A stretch of DNA of 26,725 nucleotides from DASTOB01 sp035720425 (GCA_035720425.1 DASTOB010000025.1:1-26725); one strand, 5' to 3'; positions 1 to 8,201 are shown, counted from the first letter of the stretch. The notes: generated by a model not told the origin, from the sequence alone. Numbers and translations: made by a program.

Positions 1-38
1 CGCCACGCGTGCCGCTCCACGCGGAGCGGAGGGTGGCG
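1..38 (-). terminator. Hairpin 3' of the GH18 gene, possible terminator
   Basis: A two-tier inverted repeat lies 32 nt beyond the GH18 stop codon. The inner stem is CCGCTCC/GGAGCGG (12-18 with 23-29) with a 4-nt loop, and the outer stem is CGCCAC/GTGGCG (1-6 with 33-38). There is no T-tract on either strand. Terminator function is inferred from position only; the window edge prevents checking what lies on the other side. Confidence 0.4.
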
Positions 39-69
39 GATACCGGTCGGAACCGGGCGCCGCCGCGGC

Positions 70-2166
70 CTACTGGGCCAGGATTTCGCGCATCGACGCC
101 ACGACGCCGTCGGCGACCACGCCCGCGCTGCCGAGGATCACCGCACGCCGCGGCGCGAGCCGGGACAGCTCCGCGGAGACCGCGTTGGGCAGCGCGGTGG
201 GGGCGGTCAGGACCATCGGCCCGCCGAGCGCTCCGGCCGCGGCACCGCCGGCGAGCGCGTCGGGGAAGTTCGCGCCCGTCGCGAGGAAGACCGCCGCGGC
301 GCCCGGGGCGAACGTCGACGAGACGGCGGCAGACGTGGCGTATCGGTCGGGGCCGGCGAGGCGCTCGACGAGCGCCGAGGGGAGCACGGCGCGGACGGCC
401 GTTTCGACCTCCGCGGCCACCGCCCCGACGCCGCCGACGATGACGACGCGCGCGGGCGCGAGCCGAGCCAGCTCCGCGGCCGTCGCGGCGGACAGCGAGC
501 CGGGATCGGTCAGCAGCACCGGACCGCCGTCGCGCGCGGCGGCAGGACCGGCCGACACGGCGTCGGCGAACGTCCGTCCGCTCACGAGGTACGCAGCCGG
601 CGCGCCGGTCGGGAAGGCGAACGCGGACACGGCCGCGGCGGTCGCATAGCGGTCCGGGCCCCAGATCCGTGTCGCGCCCTCCGTCGCCAGCGTCCCGAGC
701 GAGGCGAGCGTCGCATCGGCCACGACCCCCGGGCCGCCGAGCGCGACGATGAGTCGGGGACGCAACCGAACGAGCTCGGCGACGGTGGCCTGCGGCACGC
801 CGCCCGGCGTGACGAGGAGAATCGGCGAGCCGGTGCGGGCCGCGATCGGCACGCCGGCGAGCGCGTCCGGGTAGTCCGCGCCGGTGGCGACGTAGACCGT
901 GTCCACGCCGGGCTGGACGGCCTGTCCGGAGACGGCCGCCGCGGTCGCGTAGCGGTCCGGGCCGGCCAGCCTGATCGCGCCGAACGACGAGGCGATCGCC
1001 TGCCAGTAGCCGGTCGCGCCACGGTCGTAGCCGAGCGCCCAGATGCCGACCCCGGCGTACCCCTGGCCCGCCGCGAATCCGTACTTCGTTCGCAGGCTGC
1101 GCTCGTTGTCGAAGTACGTCTGCGACCAGGCGCCGCTGCTCGGGTTCTGGACCGCGAACCAGGCGGAGTGCTCGACCTCGTCGTAGCCCATCACGGTGCC
1201 GGCCGGGACCGTCGGGAGGTCGTCACCCGGGAAGAACACCGTGCCCGTGCCGGTCGTCGCGGCGTGGAGCGCGTTCGATGCGGTCGGCCAGGTCCGGCCG
1301 AAATAGCCGAGCCCGAGCACGATCCGATCGGCCGGCACGCCCTTCGACGCGTACAGTGCCGCCGTCGTCGACAGGCTGATCCCGCCGTCGGCCCGGACGA
1401 GCGGGGCGATGTTGCCGGCCGGGCTCGACCCCGCCGACCGGTAGTTGTAGCCCATGATGAACACCCGGTCGGCGCCGTTCGCGAGCGCCTGGTTGGCCAT
1501 CCCGGTACCGGAGATGTTGGCGTTCGTGGCGACGTTCACGCGCGCCGCGGGGTTCGTCGCCCGGAGCGCCGCCCGGAGCTGCCCGACGAAGACGCCGTAC
1601 GCGGCGAAGTCCGGGTTGTTGAGGCTCTCGACGTCGACGCTCACGCCGTCGAGGCCGAGCGCGTTGACGAGGCCGGTCAGGGCGGCCACGCCGTTGGCCA
1701 TGGCGGTCGGATCGCGGAAGAACGCGTCGTTCTTGGCGAACCCGAACGAGGTGAACGTGAGGTCCACCCGCACGCCCGCGGCGTGGGCGTTGGCGATGAT
1801 CGTTGCGGCGTGCGAGCCGGTGACCATCCGGTAGCCCGGTGTCGTCGTGTCGAGCGCGCCGCTGCCGGTCAGGGTGACCGAGAACAGGGCGATGTCGGTC
1901 AGCAGGTCGTAGCGCAGGTACGCGTTCGTGCCGGCGTCGACCTCCCAGTACGGGAGGTAGCCGTAGACCTCCTTCGACAGGCGACGGCCGAACTGGCTCT
2001 CCGCCAGCGGCGCACCGGCCGGGACCGCCGTGGCATCGGCCGCACCCGGCGCCGGGGCCGGCAGGGCGAGCGCGGAGCCCTGTGGAAGGGCCGCGACGAC
2101 GGCCAGCAGGCCCACGAGGCCCAGGCGGCGAAACGGGGCGCGCGGGCGGCGGGTATCGGTCGGCAT
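70..2166 (-). CDS. Secreted GH18-family glycosidase with three CWB2 cell-wall-binding repeats
   Basis: 698 aa. A signal peptide (about 1-35, hydrophobic LGLVGLLAVVAALP, cleavage near ALA) is followed by a GH18 barrel (about 65-395). The GH18 motif DGVSVDVE is at 173-180 and keeps the catalytic Glu180. The fourth position of the classical DxxDxDxE motif is Ser, a change also seen as Asn in spore-cortex SleL/YaaH-type GH18 enzymes, so the substrate may be peptidoglycan-like rather than chitin. Three CWB2 (PF04122) repeats start near 398, 500 and 601, each opening with GPDRYAT; such repeats anchor proteins to wall polymers in Gram-positives. I chose the ATG at 2166 because AGCAGGA precedes it and the signal peptide follows. 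A longer in-frame extension upstream is Arg-rich and lacks a signal sequence. Likely an envelope-remodelling or scavenging enzyme. Family call firm, substrate unknown. Confidence 0.88.
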   Translation of the reverse strand: MPTDTRRPRAPFRRLGLVGLLAVVAALPQGSALALPAPAPGAADATAVPAGAPLAESQFGRRLSKEVYGYLPYWEVDAGTNAYLRYDLLTDIALFSVTLTGSGALDTTTPGYRMVTGSHAATIIANAHAAGVRVDLTFTSFGFAKNDAFFRDPTAMANGVAALTGLVNALGLDGVSVDVESLNNPDFAAYGVFVGQLRAALRATNPAARVNVATNANISGTGMANQALANGADRVFIMGYNYRSAGSSPAGNIAPLVRADGGISLSTTAALYASKGVPADRIVLGLGYFGRTWPTASNALHAATTGTGTVFFPGDDLPTVPAGTVMGYDEVEHSAWFAVQNPSSGAWSQTYFDNERSLRTKYGFAAGQGYAGVGIWALGYDRGATGYWQAIASSFGAIRLAGPDRYATAAAVSGQAVQPGVDTVYVATGADYPDALAGVPIAARTGSPILLVTPGGVPQATVAELVRLRPRLIVALGGPGVVADATLASLGTLATEGATRIWGPDRYATAAAVSAFAFPTGAPAAYLVSGRTFADAVSAGPAAARDGGPVLLTDPGSLSAATAAELARLAPARVVIVGGVGAVAAEVETAVRAVLPSALVERLAGPDRYATSAAVSSTFAPGAAAVFLATGANFPDALAGGAAAGALGGPMVLTAPTALPNAVSAELSRLAPRRAVILGSAGVVADGVVASMREILAQ

Positions 2167-2244
2167 GTTCCTGCTCGTGCGGTTCGCGCTCCCTCGGCGC
2201 GGACGGCCAACGTATCCGATCCACACCAAACCGACCATCCGACC

Positions 2245-2260
2245 TTCGGACCGATCCGAA
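2245..2260. promoter_or_regulatory. Perfect palindrome in the GH18/sodN divergent region
   Basis: TTCGGA-CCGA-TCCGAA is a perfect 6+4+6 inverted repeat, placed 79 bp upstream of the GH18 start and 70 bp before the sodN -35 box. It could be an operator for either gene. It does not look like the Nur box I remember from Streptomyces (TGCAA-N5-TTGCA). Function is inference. Confidence 0.3.
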
Positions 2261-2329
2261 CCCACCCGATGGTCCTGCCCTCCCCCGGGACCCCCGTTCG
2301 GGTTCGAGGCGAGGCCACGCGACCGGCGT

Positions 2330-2359
2330 TTGACAGTCCGCACCGGCCGATCCGACACT
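2330..2359 (+). promoter_or_regulatory. Candidate sodN promoter
   Basis: A consensus -35 TTGACA (2330-2335) is followed after 18 nt by a weak -10 GACACT (2354-2359), giving a leader of about 60 nt before the sodN start. The perfect -35 box stands out in such GC-rich sequence. The -10 is poor, so a regulator may assist. Confidence 0.45.
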
Positions 2360-2414
2360 TGCCGGTACCCGAGACGGGGCCGCCGCGGCGGCAACCACCA
2401 CACCCCTCATGCCC

Positions 2415-2422
2415 GAAGGGAG
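2415..2422 (+). promoter_or_regulatory. sodN ribosome binding site
   Basis: GAAGGGAG ends 4 nt before the ATG at 2427. An in-frame ATG at 2409 lies upstream of this site and would not use it, so 2427 is the better start. The same GAAGGGAG with a 4-nt spacer precedes the GcvT-like gene at 18515. Confidence 0.6.
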
Positions 2423-2426
2423 CCCG

Positions 2427-2858
2427 ATGTCTCGCCTCATGTCCTGGCTTGCGCCGACCACCGTCGTCCGTGCCCATTGCGACCTCCCGTGCGGGGTCTA
2501 CGACCCCGAGCAGGCACGGATCGAGGCCGAGTCGTGCTATCGGATCATCGAGAAGTACGCGGCCAACGAGGATCCCACCTTCCGCGCTCGCGCGATCGGC
2601 ATCAAGGAGCGCCAGGCGGATCTCGTCAAGCACCACCTCGACGTGCTCTGGCATGACTACTTCAAGCCGGAGCACCTGTCGGCCGTGCCGAACCTCCACG
2701 ACCTGTTCTGGACCGCCAACAAGCAGGCCTCGAAGGTCAAGGCATCGACCGACCTGGCCGATGCGAAGCGGCTGCTCGAACTGATCGACGAGGTCGACGC
2801 CGCCTGGAAGGCCACCGGCGGGCACGAGAAGACGCGCGTCGCGGGTCGACCCGGCTGA
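2427..2858 (+). CDS. sodN: Nickel-containing superoxide dismutase precursor
   Basis: 143 aa, normal family length. It converts superoxide to O2 and H2O2 in the cytoplasm with a mononuclear Ni centre. The Ni-hook HCDLPCGVY starts at His17. His17, Cys18 and Cys22 correspond to the ligands His1, Cys2 and Cys6 of the mature enzyme. Residues 1-16 (MSRLMSWLAPTTVVRA) are the leader that must be removed to free the His amino group. The rest is the four-helix-bundle body with family text such as YDPEQARIEAES and WTANKQASKVKA. The next gene encodes the S26-type maturation protease, the usual pairing. In Streptomyces sodN is nickel-controlled through Nur; I see no matching box here. Identification is firm because the hook is diagnostic. 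Confidence 0.96.
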   Translation: MSRLMSWLAPTTVVRAHCDLPCGVYDPEQARIEAESCYRIIEKYAANEDPTFRARAIGIKERQADLVKHHLDVLWHDYFKPEHLSAVPNLHDLFWTANKQASKVKASTDLADAKRLLELIDEVDAAWKATGGHEKTRVAGRPG

Positions 2859-2938
2859 GGCGACCGACGCTCGACCGGCACGCCGCGTCCGCCGCGGTTG
2901 CCGCGCTGACCGAGCGGGCGGCGAGCGTTCGCTCGCGA

Positions 2939-3325
2939 TTGCGCGGCCCGTGGCGGGTGGTCGCCGCCGAGGCCTCGATGGTGCCGGCGGTCGCGCCGGG
3001 TGACTGGCTGCTCGTCGACCCCACCACGCGGCGCTGGCCGCGGCGCGGCGCGCTCGTCGTCTTCCGCGAGCCGCTGACCGGCGAGTTCGCGATCAAGCGG
3101 GTGGCCGGTCGCCCGGGCGACACAGTGCGCTTCGCGGAGGGCTATCTCCGCCTGGCCGGCGACGAGGCGTGGCTCGTCGCCGACGCGACCGACGAGATTG
3201 CCGCGGCCGCCGGCTACGGGCCGCCGATCGACTCGCGCCGCTTCGGCCCGGTGCCGCTCGACCTGCTCGCGGGCCGGGTCTGGTTCCGCTACGGCCCGCG
3301 AGGCCGGATCGGGCGGGTGCGCTGA
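2939..3325 (+). CDS. sodX: Nickel-type superoxide dismutase maturation protease (S26 family)
   Basis: 128 aa from a TTG start. It resembles the S26 signal-peptidase-like proteases that trim the SodN leader. The catalytic Ser13 sits in EASMVPAVAPGD and the general-base Lys53 in AIKRVAGRPGD; both S26 boxes are intact. There is no membrane anchor, as expected for a soluble enzyme acting on a cytoplasmic pro-SOD. It starts 80 nt after sodN, with no promoter-like sequence between them, so co-transcription is likely. The start is uncertain: the frame stays open upstream to the sodN stop with plausible helical residues but no ATG or GTG, and no clear ribosome site precedes the TTG. Function is well supported by motifs plus location. 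Confidence 0.88.
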   Translation: MRGPWRVVAAEASMVPAVAPGDWLLVDPTTRRWPRRGALVVFREPLTGEFAIKRVAGRPGDTVRFAEGYLRLAGDEAWLVADATDEIAAAAGYGPPIDSRRFGPVPLDLLAGRVWFRYGPRGRIGRVR

Positions 3326-3388
3326 GCCGGGCCTGACGCGCGCCGTCGCGGACGCCGGGCCGGCCGCTCCACGCCTGAGCCGGCGGCG

Positions 3389-3394
3389 TACAGT
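3389..3394 (+). promoter_or_regulatory. -10 element TACAGT, leaderless-type promoter
   Basis: TACAGT ends exactly 6 nt before the ATG at 3401, so transcription would begin at or next to the start codon. No ribosome binding site is present. The same spacing recurs at 17313, 21279 and 23573. Confidence 0.55.
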
Positions 3395-3400
3395 CGGCCG

Positions 3401-4618
3401 ATGACGACCGACACCTCCGCCCCGCCGCCGTTCGATCCATCCGCGCCGCTCGCCGCCGCCCCGGATCCGTGGGCGAGCACCGATCAGCCCTCGCTCCGCG
3501 CCGGCCCGCCGTACCACATGACCGACATGATCGCGGCGGAACCGCACCTCGCCGCGCGCCTGCTGGACCGTCTCGCGCGGCCGGACAGCGGCGCCGCCGC
3601 CCTTGCCGGCGCGGTCGCCGAGGCCGCGACGGCCGGTCAGTCGATCGTCGTCACCGGGTGCGGGACGAGCGAGCACGGGGCGATCGGCGTCGCGGCGATC
3701 CTCCGGGACGGGTTGCGCCGGAGCGGCCGCGTCGTCGGGCCCGGCACGGTCGTCGCCGCCCAGGCGTTCGAGGCCGCGCTCGATCCACAGCCGGGCGGGC
3801 TCGTCATCGGTGTCTCGCACGAGGGCGGAACGGCGGCCACGAACCGGTCGCTCGAGGCCGCGCGGGCCGCGGGAGCGCACGTCGCGATCATCACCGTCAC
3901 CGGGCGCTCGCCGGGTGGCCGGGCGGCGGACATCGTGGTCGAGACGGACGAGATGGACGCGTCGTGGTGCCACACGATCGGCTACCTGTCGCCGTTGCTG
4001 GCCGCGGCGGCGGTCGCCGGGCACGTTGCCGGGCAGCCGGTCGACGGAGCGGCAGCGTCACGGCTCCTCGCCGCCGGTGCCGCCGAGCCCGCCACCGCCG
4101 AAGCCATCGCCGTCCGCCTGGCGGCGCGGTCCCACCTCATCGTCATTGCGTCGGGCGCCGATCGCGCCGCCGGTCGCGAGCTCGTGCTCAAGATCGAGGA
4201 GGCGGCGTGGGTGCCGTCCGCGTACCGTGATCTCGAGACGTTCCTGCACGGGCACCTGCCCGCGACCGGCGAGTCGACCGGCCTCGTCCTCGTGCTGGCC
4301 GCTCGCGACGCCCGCGTCGAGCGCGTGGCCCGGGCTCGCGGAGCGCTCGTCGCCGCGCGCGGGGTGGGGATCGAGACCGCGGCGATCCTCGCGGCCGATG
4401 CGTCGGCGGCGATCCCGGCGGACCTGGCGTCCGCGGGCCGGCTCATCGTGCCAGAGGCGCCGGAGCTCCCGGCCCCGGTCGCGGCGCTGCTCGGCACGGC
4501 GACCGCCCTCCAGCTCCTGACCGAGCGGATCGCCCGCGCCCGCGGCACGAACCCGGACCCGATCCGCCGCGACGACCCGCGCTACGCCGCGGCCGCCGAC
4601 GCGGCCGAGGGGGCGTAG
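3401..4618 (+). CDS. Double-SIS-domain sugar isomerase-like protein (GlmS C-terminal/AgaS-like)
   Basis: 405 aa. Two SIS domains bind and isomerise phosphosugars. The first has GCGTSEHG at 86-93 and GVSHEGGTAAT at 137-147, matching the phosphosugar loops of glucosamine-6-phosphate synthase (GCGTS and SQSGET type). The C-terminus ends with GTNPDPIRRDDPRY, like the GlmS tail. There is no N-terminal glutaminase domain with its Cys, so it is not a full GlmS. It may be a deaminase/isomerase for an amino sugar or fructosamine phosphate, or a sugar-binding regulator. Family similarity begins near Met40; residues 1-39 are Pro/Ala-rich. The ATG at 3401 is kept because of the well-placed -10 element. 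No obvious metabolic partner adjoins it. Confidence 0.82.
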   Translation: MTTDTSAPPPFDPSAPLAAAPDPWASTDQPSLRAGPPYHMTDMIAAEPHLAARLLDRLARPDSGAAALAGAVAEAATAGQSIVVTGCGTSEHGAIGVAAILRDGLRRSGRVVGPGTVVAAQAFEAALDPQPGGLVIGVSHEGGTAATNRSLEAARAAGAHVAIITVTGRSPGGRAADIVVETDEMDASWCHTIGYLSPLLAAAAVAGHVAGQPVDGAAASRLLAAGAAEPATAEAIAVRLAARSHLIVIASGADRAAGRELVLKIEEAAWVPSAYRDLETFLHGHLPATGESTGLVLVLAARDARVERVARARGALVAARGVGIETAAILAADASAAIPADLASAGRLIVPEAPELPAPVAALLGTATALQLLTERIARARGTNPDPIRRDDPRYAAAADAAEGA

Positions 4619-4706
4619 CGGTCCATCGGCGGGCCCGAGCACGCGCGGGGCGAGCGGAGCGTCAGGAGCCCCAACGGGCGAACGAAGCGAGACACAGCCG
4701 GCATAT

Positions 4707-4723
4707 GGGGCCGCAGCGGCTCC
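4707..4723. terminator. Hairpin downstream of the SIS gene
   Basis: GGGGCCG-CAG-CGGCTCC forms a 7-bp stem with one G-T wobble and a 3-nt loop, about 90 nt past the SIS stop in a convergent gap. There is no T-tract. The rest of 4619-4810 shows no gene. Confidence 0.3.
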
Positions 4724-4787
4724 ATTGGACGGCGGAGGCGGCCTGAATGACCCCGATTCGCCCGATCCGTCGTCGCTTGGAGCGCCG

Positions 4788-4803
4788 GGCGGTCCAAGCC
4801 GCC
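4788..4803. terminator. Hairpin at the convergent SIS/LLM junction
   Basis: GGCGG-TCCAAG-CCGCC, 5-bp stem, lies 7 nt beyond the LLM stop codon. It has no T-tract. A terminator role is inferred from position. Confidence 0.3.
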
Positions 4804-4810
4804 GGCCCGC

Positions 4811-5788
4811 TCACACTCGCCCGACCAGCTCCCGTCCGATCAGCTCGATGTGGTCGAGGTCCCGCGGCAGGAAGTCCTGGAGCATGATCCGTTCGACGCC
4901 CGCGGCGGCGAAGCGCTCGACGGCCGCACGCGCCTCGTCCGGGGTGCCCATGATCCAGCGCCGGCGGCGCTCGGCGAACCACGCGTCGCCCGCCTCCTCC
5001 GCCCCGATCGCGACGAGCAGCCGCGCCTCGCGCTCCCGCAACTCCGCCGCGTCTGAGCCCACGAGCACGCCGATCATCGCCGAGCGGGTCACCGCGCCCG
5101 GATCGCGCCCCGTCGCCGCGAGCGCCGCATCGAGCAGGGCGTACTTCGCGGCGACCTGCTCGGGGCTCGATGACGTCACGTTGAACTCGTCCGCCCAGCG
5201 GGCGGCGATGCGAATCGAGCGCGGCGACCCGGTCCCGCCGACGAGCAGGCGCAGACGCGGTCCCGCGGGACCGGCCGGCCGGCCCGGCGCGGCGAGCGGC
5301 CGTGGGCGGAACAGCGCATCGTCGACCCGGTAGTGGCGTCCGGCAAAGCTCCAGCCATCCGGCTCGGCCCACAGGCCGTGGAGGATGGCGAGGGTCTCCT
5401 CGAGCCGGTCCGCACGCTCCCCGATCGGCGGGAAGTCGAATCCGTGGCGGCGGTGCTCCGGCTCGTTCCAGCCGGCTCCGACCCCCACCTCGAGCCGGCC
5501 GCCACTCATCGCGTCGACCGTCACCGCGAGCTTGGCGAGGTTGCCCGGATGGCGGAACGTGACCGGCGACACGAGCACGCCGAGCCCGATGCCGGCCGTC
5601 TCGCGGGCAAGCCCCGCGAGCACTGCCCACGCGTCGGTCGTCTGGTGATCGGCCGGTCCGGGGAAGCTCTCGTAGTGGTCTGACCGGAAGAACGCCTCGA
5701 AGCCGGCGTCAGCCGCCCGCCGAACGATCGCCAGCTGGTCCTCGTACGACAGTCCCTGCTGGGCCTCGATCATGAGCGCGAAGCGCAT
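4811..5788 (-). CDS. LLM-class (luciferase-like) flavin/F420-dependent oxidoreductase
   Basis: 325 aa, a full-length bacterial-luciferase-fold TIM barrel. N-terminal strand MRFALMIEAQ, the SDHY segment at 36-39, and the DAMSGGRLEVGVGAGWNEPE segment at 92-110 are typical of F420-dependent LLM enzymes; cofactor choice between F420 and FMN cannot be settled from sequence alone. A cytoplasmic redox enzyme acting on an unknown organic substrate is expected. The start is well set by GGGAGG 5 nt upstream. It is divergent from the MarR-exporter operon across 96 bp, so it might belong to the same regulon, for example by modifying a compound the exporter handles. That link is inference. Confidence 0.85.
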   Translation of the reverse strand: MRFALMIEAQQGLSYEDQLAIVRRAADAGFEAFFRSDHYESFPGPADHQTTDAWAVLAGLARETAGIGLGVLVSPVTFRHPGNLAKLAVTVDAMSGGRLEVGVGAGWNEPEHRRHGFDFPPIGERADRLEETLAILHGLWAEPDGWSFAGRHYRVDDALFRPRPLAAPGRPAGPAGPRLRLLVGGTGSPRSIRIAARWADEFNVTSSSPEQVAAKYALLDAALAATGRDPGAVTRSAMIGVLVGSDAAELREREARLLVAIGAEEAGDAWFAERRRRWIMGTPDEARAAVERFAAAGVERIMLQDFLPRDLDHIELIGRELVGRV

Positions 5789-5811
5789 TCGGACCTCCCG
5801 TCCCGGTCGGT

Positions 5812-5841
5812 TTGACGCGACTCCTTCGGTCGTGGTAAATA
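5812..5841 (+). promoter_or_regulatory. Promoter of the MarR-exporter operon
   Basis: The -35 TTGACG (5812-5817) and -10 TAAATA (5836-5841) are separated by 18 nt. This is the most AT-rich, consensus-like promoter in the window. Transcription would start near 5848, giving a 35-40-nt leader. Confidence 0.6.
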
Positions 5842-5854
5842 CTTCGTCTCACCA

Positions 5855-5867
5855 GAACTATCTGTTC
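5855..5867. promoter_or_regulatory. Candidate MarR operator
   Basis: GAAC-TATCT-GTTC is a dyad placed just after the -10 box and before the marR start. A MarR dimer bound there would block transcription, the usual autoregulatory layout. It is short, so this is inference. Confidence 0.4.
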
Positions 5868-5884
5868 GGAGCGAAGCACCAGCC

Positions 5885-6418
5885 ATGAACCAGCCGAGCA
5901 GCGGGGCGACGGCACCGCCGGCCGACGAGACCGCCGCCCGAATCATCGCCGATTTCCGGACCTTGTTCCGGGAGATCCGGTGCGTCGGCAGCGAGCGCCT
6001 CGTCCGCAAGGGCATCAGCATGGGTCACCTCCACCTCATGTCGATGCTCGACCGGCACGGCGAGATGGCGATGAGCCGGCTGGCGGAGCTGCTCGACGTG
6101 TCGCTGTCGAACGCGACCGGTCTGGTCGACCGGATGGAGGAGCGCGGCCTCATCGAGCGGCGCCGGGTCGCCGACGACCGGCGGGTCGTGCTCGTCCGGG
6201 TGACCGAGGTGGGACGGCAGGCGATGGCGGAGCTCGAGCTGCTCCGCAACGATCTGCTCGGCCGCATCCTCGGCCGCCTCGACGATCGGCAGCTGGAGCG
6301 CCTGGCGACCTCGCTCGACGACCTGCGGGCCGCGATCGCGGCGGCGATCCGCGACGATCCCGAGCTCCTCCAGCACGCCCACGGCCACGACGCCGAGCCG
6401 GATTCGGCGGCCCGCTGA
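5885..6418 (+). CDS. MarR-family transcriptional regulator
   Basis: 177 aa. Winged helix-turn-helix (about 47-107): the recognition helix lies around SLSNATGLVDRMEERGLI, followed by the DDRR wing (97-100) that contacts the minor groove in MarR proteins. Flanking helices (15-45 and 108-155) form the dimer interface. It is the first gene of an operon with a DHA2 exporter 35 nt downstream and a Rieske protein after that, the classic repressor-exporter arrangement, so it probably senses a toxic compound and derepresses the operon. A dyad overlaps its own promoter region. The ribosome site is weak (GGAG 13 nt upstream). Confidence 0.9.
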   Translation: MNQPSSGATAPPADETAARIIADFRTLFREIRCVGSERLVRKGISMGHLHLMSMLDRHGEMAMSRLAELLDVSLSNATGLVDRMEERGLIERRRVADDRRVVLVRVTEVGRQAMAELELLRNDLLGRILGRLDDRQLERLATSLDDLRAAIAAAIRDDPELLQHAHGHDAEPDSAAR

Positions 6419-6453
6419 CGACCCCAACGACACGAAAGGAACCGACACCACCC

Positions 6454-8187
6454 ATGGAGCACGTTCCCACCGACGAGCGCGGCGCGGCGCCGACGCTCGC
6501 CCAGGACCCGGCGCTCGGCCTGGATCGGCGCGCGAAGTTCGAGATCCTCGGCGCGATCCTCCTCGCGCTGTTCCTCGGCGCCCTCGACCAGACCATCGTC
6601 GGCGTCGCGTTGCCGCGGATCGTCACCGACCTCGGCGGCAACGACCTGTACACGTGGGCGATCACGATCTACCTGCTCACGAGCACGATCACCGTCCCGT
6701 TCTACGGCAAGCTGTCGGACCTGTACGGCCGCCGGCCGCTGCTCATGATCGGGATCACGCTGTTCCTCATCGGGTCCGCCCTGTCCGGGCTGAGCCAGAC
6801 GATGTGGCAGCTCATCCTCTTCCGCGGCATCCAGGGGCTCGGCGCCGGCGCCCTGTTCCCGATCGCGCTCGCCGTCATCGGCGACCTGTTCACGCCCGCC
6901 GAGCGGGGCAAGTACCAGGGCCTGTTCGGCGCCGTGTTCGGGCTCAGCTCGCTCATCGGACCGTGGCTCGGCGGATTCCTCACCGACACCGTCGGCTGGC
7001 ACTGGATCTTCTACGTCAACATCCCGATCGGAATCGTCAGCCTGTACGTGATCTGGCGGCTGCTCCCGACGGTCAAGCGTCCCGACGCGTCGCGCAACCT
7101 CGATTACGCCGGGGCGGCAGTCTTCACGGTCGCGATCGGCACACTCCTCGTGGGCCTCACGAACAAGCAGTTCGGGGACTGGCTCACGCCGGAGGTCGGC
7201 GGGCTCATCGCCCTCGGTCTCGGGCTGAGCGTCGTGTTCCTCGCGATCGAGGCGCGCGCCAAGGAGCCGATCGTCCCGCTCGACCTGTGGCGGAACCGCA
7301 CCTACGCGGCGTCGATCGTGTCGACGTTCTTCGTCAGCTTCGGCTTCTTCGGCGCGATCATCTTCCTGCCGCGCTGGTTCCAGTTCGTCCGCGAGGTGAG
7401 CGCGACCGAATCGGGCTATCAGGCGCTGCCGCTCCTGGCCGGCCTCATCATCAGCTCGATCGTGGGCGGGATCCTCGTGTCGCGCACGGGCCGCTACAAG
7501 GCGATCATCCTGAGCGGGCTCGCGATTATGGCCGTCGGCCTCGTCCTCCTGACCAACCTGCGGACGACGACGGACATCCCCGTCCTGTGGCTCTGGATGT
7601 TCATCACCGGCGTCGGCATCGGCCCCACCCTGTCGGTGTTCACGATCGTCGTCCAGAACGCGGTCCCGTTCGACAAGCTCGGCGTCGCGACGAGCAACCT
7701 CACGTTCTTCCGGCAGATCGGCGGGTCGGTCGGCCTCGCGATCGTCGGCACGACGTTCGGGACGTCGCTCCAGGAGGAGCTGCCGCGCCAGCTGCTCGCC
7801 CACGGCCTGCCGCAGCAAGCGGTCGACCAGTTCGCGGCAAGCGGGGGCGAGCTCGACGAGCTCGTCGGCGTGGGCCAGGACCTGGGATCGGTCATCCTGG
7901 CCGGCGTGCCGGACGCGGTCCGGCCGCTCGTCGAGCCGCTCATCCCGAACATCGTGGCGAGCATCCACGACGCGTTCAGCCTCGCCGTGGCCGGCACGTT
8001 CGTGATCGGCGTCGTCGCGACCGTCGTCGCCTTCGCGGCCGCGATCGCGATGCGCGAGCTGCCGCTCCGCTCGACCCACGGTCCAGCCGGCGAGGCGGAC
8101 TCCGGTGACGAACCACCGGACCGGGTTGAAGACACCCCGCGGCTCGGTGAGACGCCCGCGCTCCGCGGTGCACCGGCGCTCGACTAG
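6454..8187 (+). CDS. DHA2/EmrB-type MFS drug exporter, 14 membrane segments
   Basis: 577 aa, normal for the 14-helix DHA2 group. TM1 carries LDQTIVGVALPRI (from 44), the DHA2 signature, and the MFS loop motif GKLSDLYGRRP is at 85-95. The segment GPWLGGFLTDTVGWHWIFYVNIP is the antiporter motif region with the WRWIFxxN-type end. A long non-helical loop rich in Asp/Glu/Gln (about 445-505) precedes the last helix, and the tail is polar. It should pump hydrophobic toxic compounds out in exchange for protons. AAAGGA lies 13 nt before the ATG. It sits directly behind the MarR gene and is probably repressed by it. Confidence 0.93.
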   Translation: MEHVPTDERGAAPTLAQDPALGLDRRAKFEILGAILLALFLGALDQTIVGVALPRIVTDLGGNDLYTWAITIYLLTSTITVPFYGKLSDLYGRRPLLMIGITLFLIGSALSGLSQTMWQLILFRGIQGLGAGALFPIALAVIGDLFTPAERGKYQGLFGAVFGLSSLIGPWLGGFLTDTVGWHWIFYVNIPIGIVSLYVIWRLLPTVKRPDASRNLDYAGAAVFTVAIGTLLVGLTNKQFGDWLTPEVGGLIALGLGLSVVFLAIEARAKEPIVPLDLWRNRTYAASIVSTFFVSFGFFGAIIFLPRWFQFVREVSATESGYQALPLLAGLIISSIVGGILVSRTGRYKAIILSGLAIMAVGLVLLTNLRTTTDIPVLWLWMFITGVGIGPTLSVFTIVVQNAVPFDKLGVATSNLTFFRQIGGSVGLAIVGTTFGTSLQEELPRQLLAHGLPQQAVDQFAASGGELDELVGVGQDLGSVILAGVPDAVRPLVEPLIPNIVASIHDAFSLAVAGTFVIGVVATVVAFAAAIAMRELPLRSTHGPAGEADSGDEPPDRVEDTPRLGETPALRGAPALD

Positions 8188-8201
8188 CGCAAGATGTGCG
8201 G

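Noticed and set aside
2167..2403. 79-codon N-terminal extension of the GH18 protein
   Set aside because: It would put the signal peptide in the middle of the protein, and a ribosome site precedes the internal ATG.
3401..4618. Annotation as glutamine-fructose-6-phosphate transaminase
   Set aside because: The glutaminase domain and its N-terminal Cys are missing; only the two SIS domains are present.
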